From Candidatus Omnitrophota bacterium (GTDB taxonomy: Bacteria; Ratteibacteria; UBA8468; B48-G9; DSTR01), in NCBI GenBank assembly GCA_023818865.1, contig JAMWDF010000103.1, positions 1 to 8,342 on the forward strand: a DNA stretch of 8,342 nucleotides. Direction: 5' to 3'. Position 1 is the stretch's first letter. Every line of letters starts with the position of its first letter. This document shows positions 7,269 through 8,342 of this stretch, one piece after another. The notes beneath the pieces are model-generated. The model searched no databases and was not told the origin of the DNA. It worked only from the letters and a program-made list of their open reading frames with translations. The position numbers and the translations under genes were made by a program.

Positions 7269-8342
7269 TTATGGTGAAGACCAGATATCCGTGGGTTGGG
7301 TAGCAAGGAACCAGTAACCACTTCCTTGATTGCAAACTTGGCCTACTCCTATCGCTTGGTATCCGCCAGCCGGCGGTGCACCCCAGCCATAAGCGGAAAT
7401 TATGTTGGCGCTTACCGGCCTGGCCGCATTCTCTATAGGACCCACCAAATTCCAGCCAGAAAACAGATGCACAGTGTTATCAGCTGGCCTGGTTCCTTCT
7501 ACTGTAACCTGTGTATCCTGCGATACCAAGACCCAGTAACCTTTCTTCGCCTGAAGAACCGTGGGTACAATATAGGACCCGTTCCACTCCCAGATGCTGA
7601 CAAGATTTGGTATAAGTGCTTGGGGATTGGTGATATTCGGTTCTATTGGTAGACTGATCAAATTCCAGCCGCCAGCTTTCAGCTGCAGGACAAAAGAAGG
7701 AACCACTGTCAATTTCCCGGCTGTGTAATTTCCGTTAATGATACCTAATTGGCTATCCATCAGGAAGTTTGTATCATTGTTTGTCCCGTCATCAAAACTC
7801 AGGTCGGTGTATTGTCCAGCCTGAGCATCGTTTTTCACCTTGAACTTCAAGATAGCCAGGCTGCCACTACCAGGTAGCAATTCATTACCAAGACCCTGGC
7901 CAATAATCTTCACCCGACCGGTTCCTTTGGTTACTGGTTCCAGGGGAAGTCTGAATACCAACCAATCGTCAGGAAGCAGAGAGCCCTTTATCACATCCGT
8001 GTCAACAATGACTGTGTCATCATAACTGATCACAAATTGGAAACTGTCTACTCCCGCACCCTCATCAATGTTGATTGGTACCTGGACAATTGCGCCAGGG
8101 CTACCTTTCAAATCACTCGAGATAGATACTTCTCTTACCTGCGGAAAATTTGGGTCCTGAAGAATAATGTTTTTATCATTTACCGTACTGCCTTCCGCCA
8201 CAACTACAGGGTTATTGGCATATTCTCCAGCCGGTTCTGTCAGCACATCATAATGGCCATCATCGTCAACGTCAAGAAAAGCAGCCAGGTAATAACTCCC
8301 GGCGAGAAGGCCAGCTATACTATAAGCTCCTGGGGCCTGGAG
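7269..8342 (-). CDS. Large extracellular protein, C-terminal part: cohesin-like domain and duplicated GWNL module
   Basis: The frame is open to the right edge, so the N-terminus is missing and 357 residues are visible. The GTG at 8246 is an internal valine codon, not the start: 32 further codons read through to the edge without a stop. Visible residues 1-64 are the end of a Cna-B/carboxypeptidase-regulatory-like domain (LAGSYYLAAFLDVDDDGHYD) with a possible calcium-binding acidic loop at 24-32. Residues about 69-214 look like a cohesin-type domain: VSISSDLKGSPGAIVQVPIN, then SFQFVISYDDTVI, GSGSLAILKFKVK, and a closing GNYTAGKLTVVP. Residues 219-357 hold two copies of a module beginning GWNLI/V and ending GYWV/F. 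It has no anchor, so it may be released, or may bind the CFI-box protein encoded 23 nt downstream. No enzyme motif was seen. The cohesin-like call is by pattern only. Confidence 0.85.
   Translation of the reverse strand, partial: LQAPGAYSIAGLLAGSYYLAAFLDVDDDGHYDVLTEPAGEYANNPVVVAEGSTVNDKNIILQDPNFPQVREVSISSDLKGSPGAIVQVPINIDEGAGVDSFQFVISYDDTVIVDTDVIKGSLLPDDWLVFRLPLEPVTKGTGRVKIIGQGLGNELLPGSGSLAILKFKVKNDAQAGQYTDLSFDDGTNNDTNFLMDSQLGIINGNYTAGKLTVVPSFVLQLKAGGWNLISLPIEPNITNPQALIPNLVSIWEWNGSYIVPTVLQAKKGYWVLVSQDTQVTVEGTRPADNTVHLFSGWNLVGPIENAARPVSANIISAYGWGAPPAGGYQAIGVGQVCNQGSGYWFLATQPTDIWSSP
7287..7475 (-). repeat. Second copy of the GWNL...GYW protein module
   Basis: Visible residues 290-352 read TVHLFSGWNLVGPI, then a middle with YGWGAPPAGGYQAI, then NQGSGYWFLATQPTDIW. 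The order of key residues matches the first copy (GWNL, Trp/Tyr-rich middle, Lys/Gly-Ser-GYW). The similarity is at protein level only. Confidence 0.6.
7497..7688 (-). repeat. First copy of the GWNL...GYW protein module
   Basis: Visible residues 219-282 read LQLKAGGWNLISLPIEP, then SIWEWNGSYIVP, then QAKKGYWVLVSQDTQVTVEG. This module is familiar as a C-terminal unit in surface proteins of uncultivated diderm bacteria, usually as two copies as here. Its function is unknown. Confidence 0.65.

Noticed and set aside
7061..7321. An 86-codon minus-strand frame spanning the junction of the two surface-protein genes
   Set aside because: It overlaps the start of the large gene out of frame. The large gene has the better ribosome site and a signal peptide.
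8244..8246. GTG as the start of the right-hand gene
   Set aside because: The same frame stays open for 32 more codons to the edge and encodes a continuous Cna-B-like domain, so this is an internal valine codon.

Overview
This 8.3 kb window holds five genes, all read on the minus strand, and all five encode exported or cell-envelope proteins. Every intact reading frame either begins with a signal peptide or looks extracellular. The set includes a two-partner secretion (TPS) outer-membrane transporter, a Skp/OmpH periplasmic chaperone and a beta-barrel, so the host is a diderm (Gram-negative-type) bacterium. The CFI-box C-terminal signal and the choice-of-anchor U-like domain are known mainly from deltaproteobacteria and from uncultivated diderm lineages. 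The sequence does not settle the taxon further. By eye the skp and tpsB genes are more AT-rich than the two large surface-protein genes.

Layout in transcription order, from right to left. (1) 8342-7269 is the C-terminal part of a large surface protein whose start lies outside the window. It has a Cna-B-like end, a cohesin-like domain and a duplicated 'GWNL...GYW' module. (2) 7245-3664 starts 23 nt later behind a strong Shine-Dalgarno site. It is a 1193-residue mosaic surface protein with a carboxypeptidase-regulatory-like domain, InlB-B-like repeats, a BACON-like domain and a choice-of-anchor U-like domain, followed by a CFI-box sorting signal. Unusually, the frame does not end there. It runs on through what looks like a second, internal signal peptide into a C-terminal outer-membrane beta-barrel. 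(3) A 182-bp gap contains a near-consensus sigma-70 promoter. (4) 3481-2972 is skp, 2947-1250 is tpsB and 1184-1 is tpsA, cut by the left edge. They are closely spaced (24 and 65 nt) and form a probable operon in the order chaperone, transporter, exoprotein.

How the genes may work together: Skp would escort outer-membrane proteins such as TpsB across the periplasm, and TpsB would export TpsA through its TPS domain to the cell surface. The upstream pair looks like a second surface system, one of whose members carries its own sorting signal and a barrel. No RNA genes, CRISPR arrays, insertion sequences or phage features were seen.
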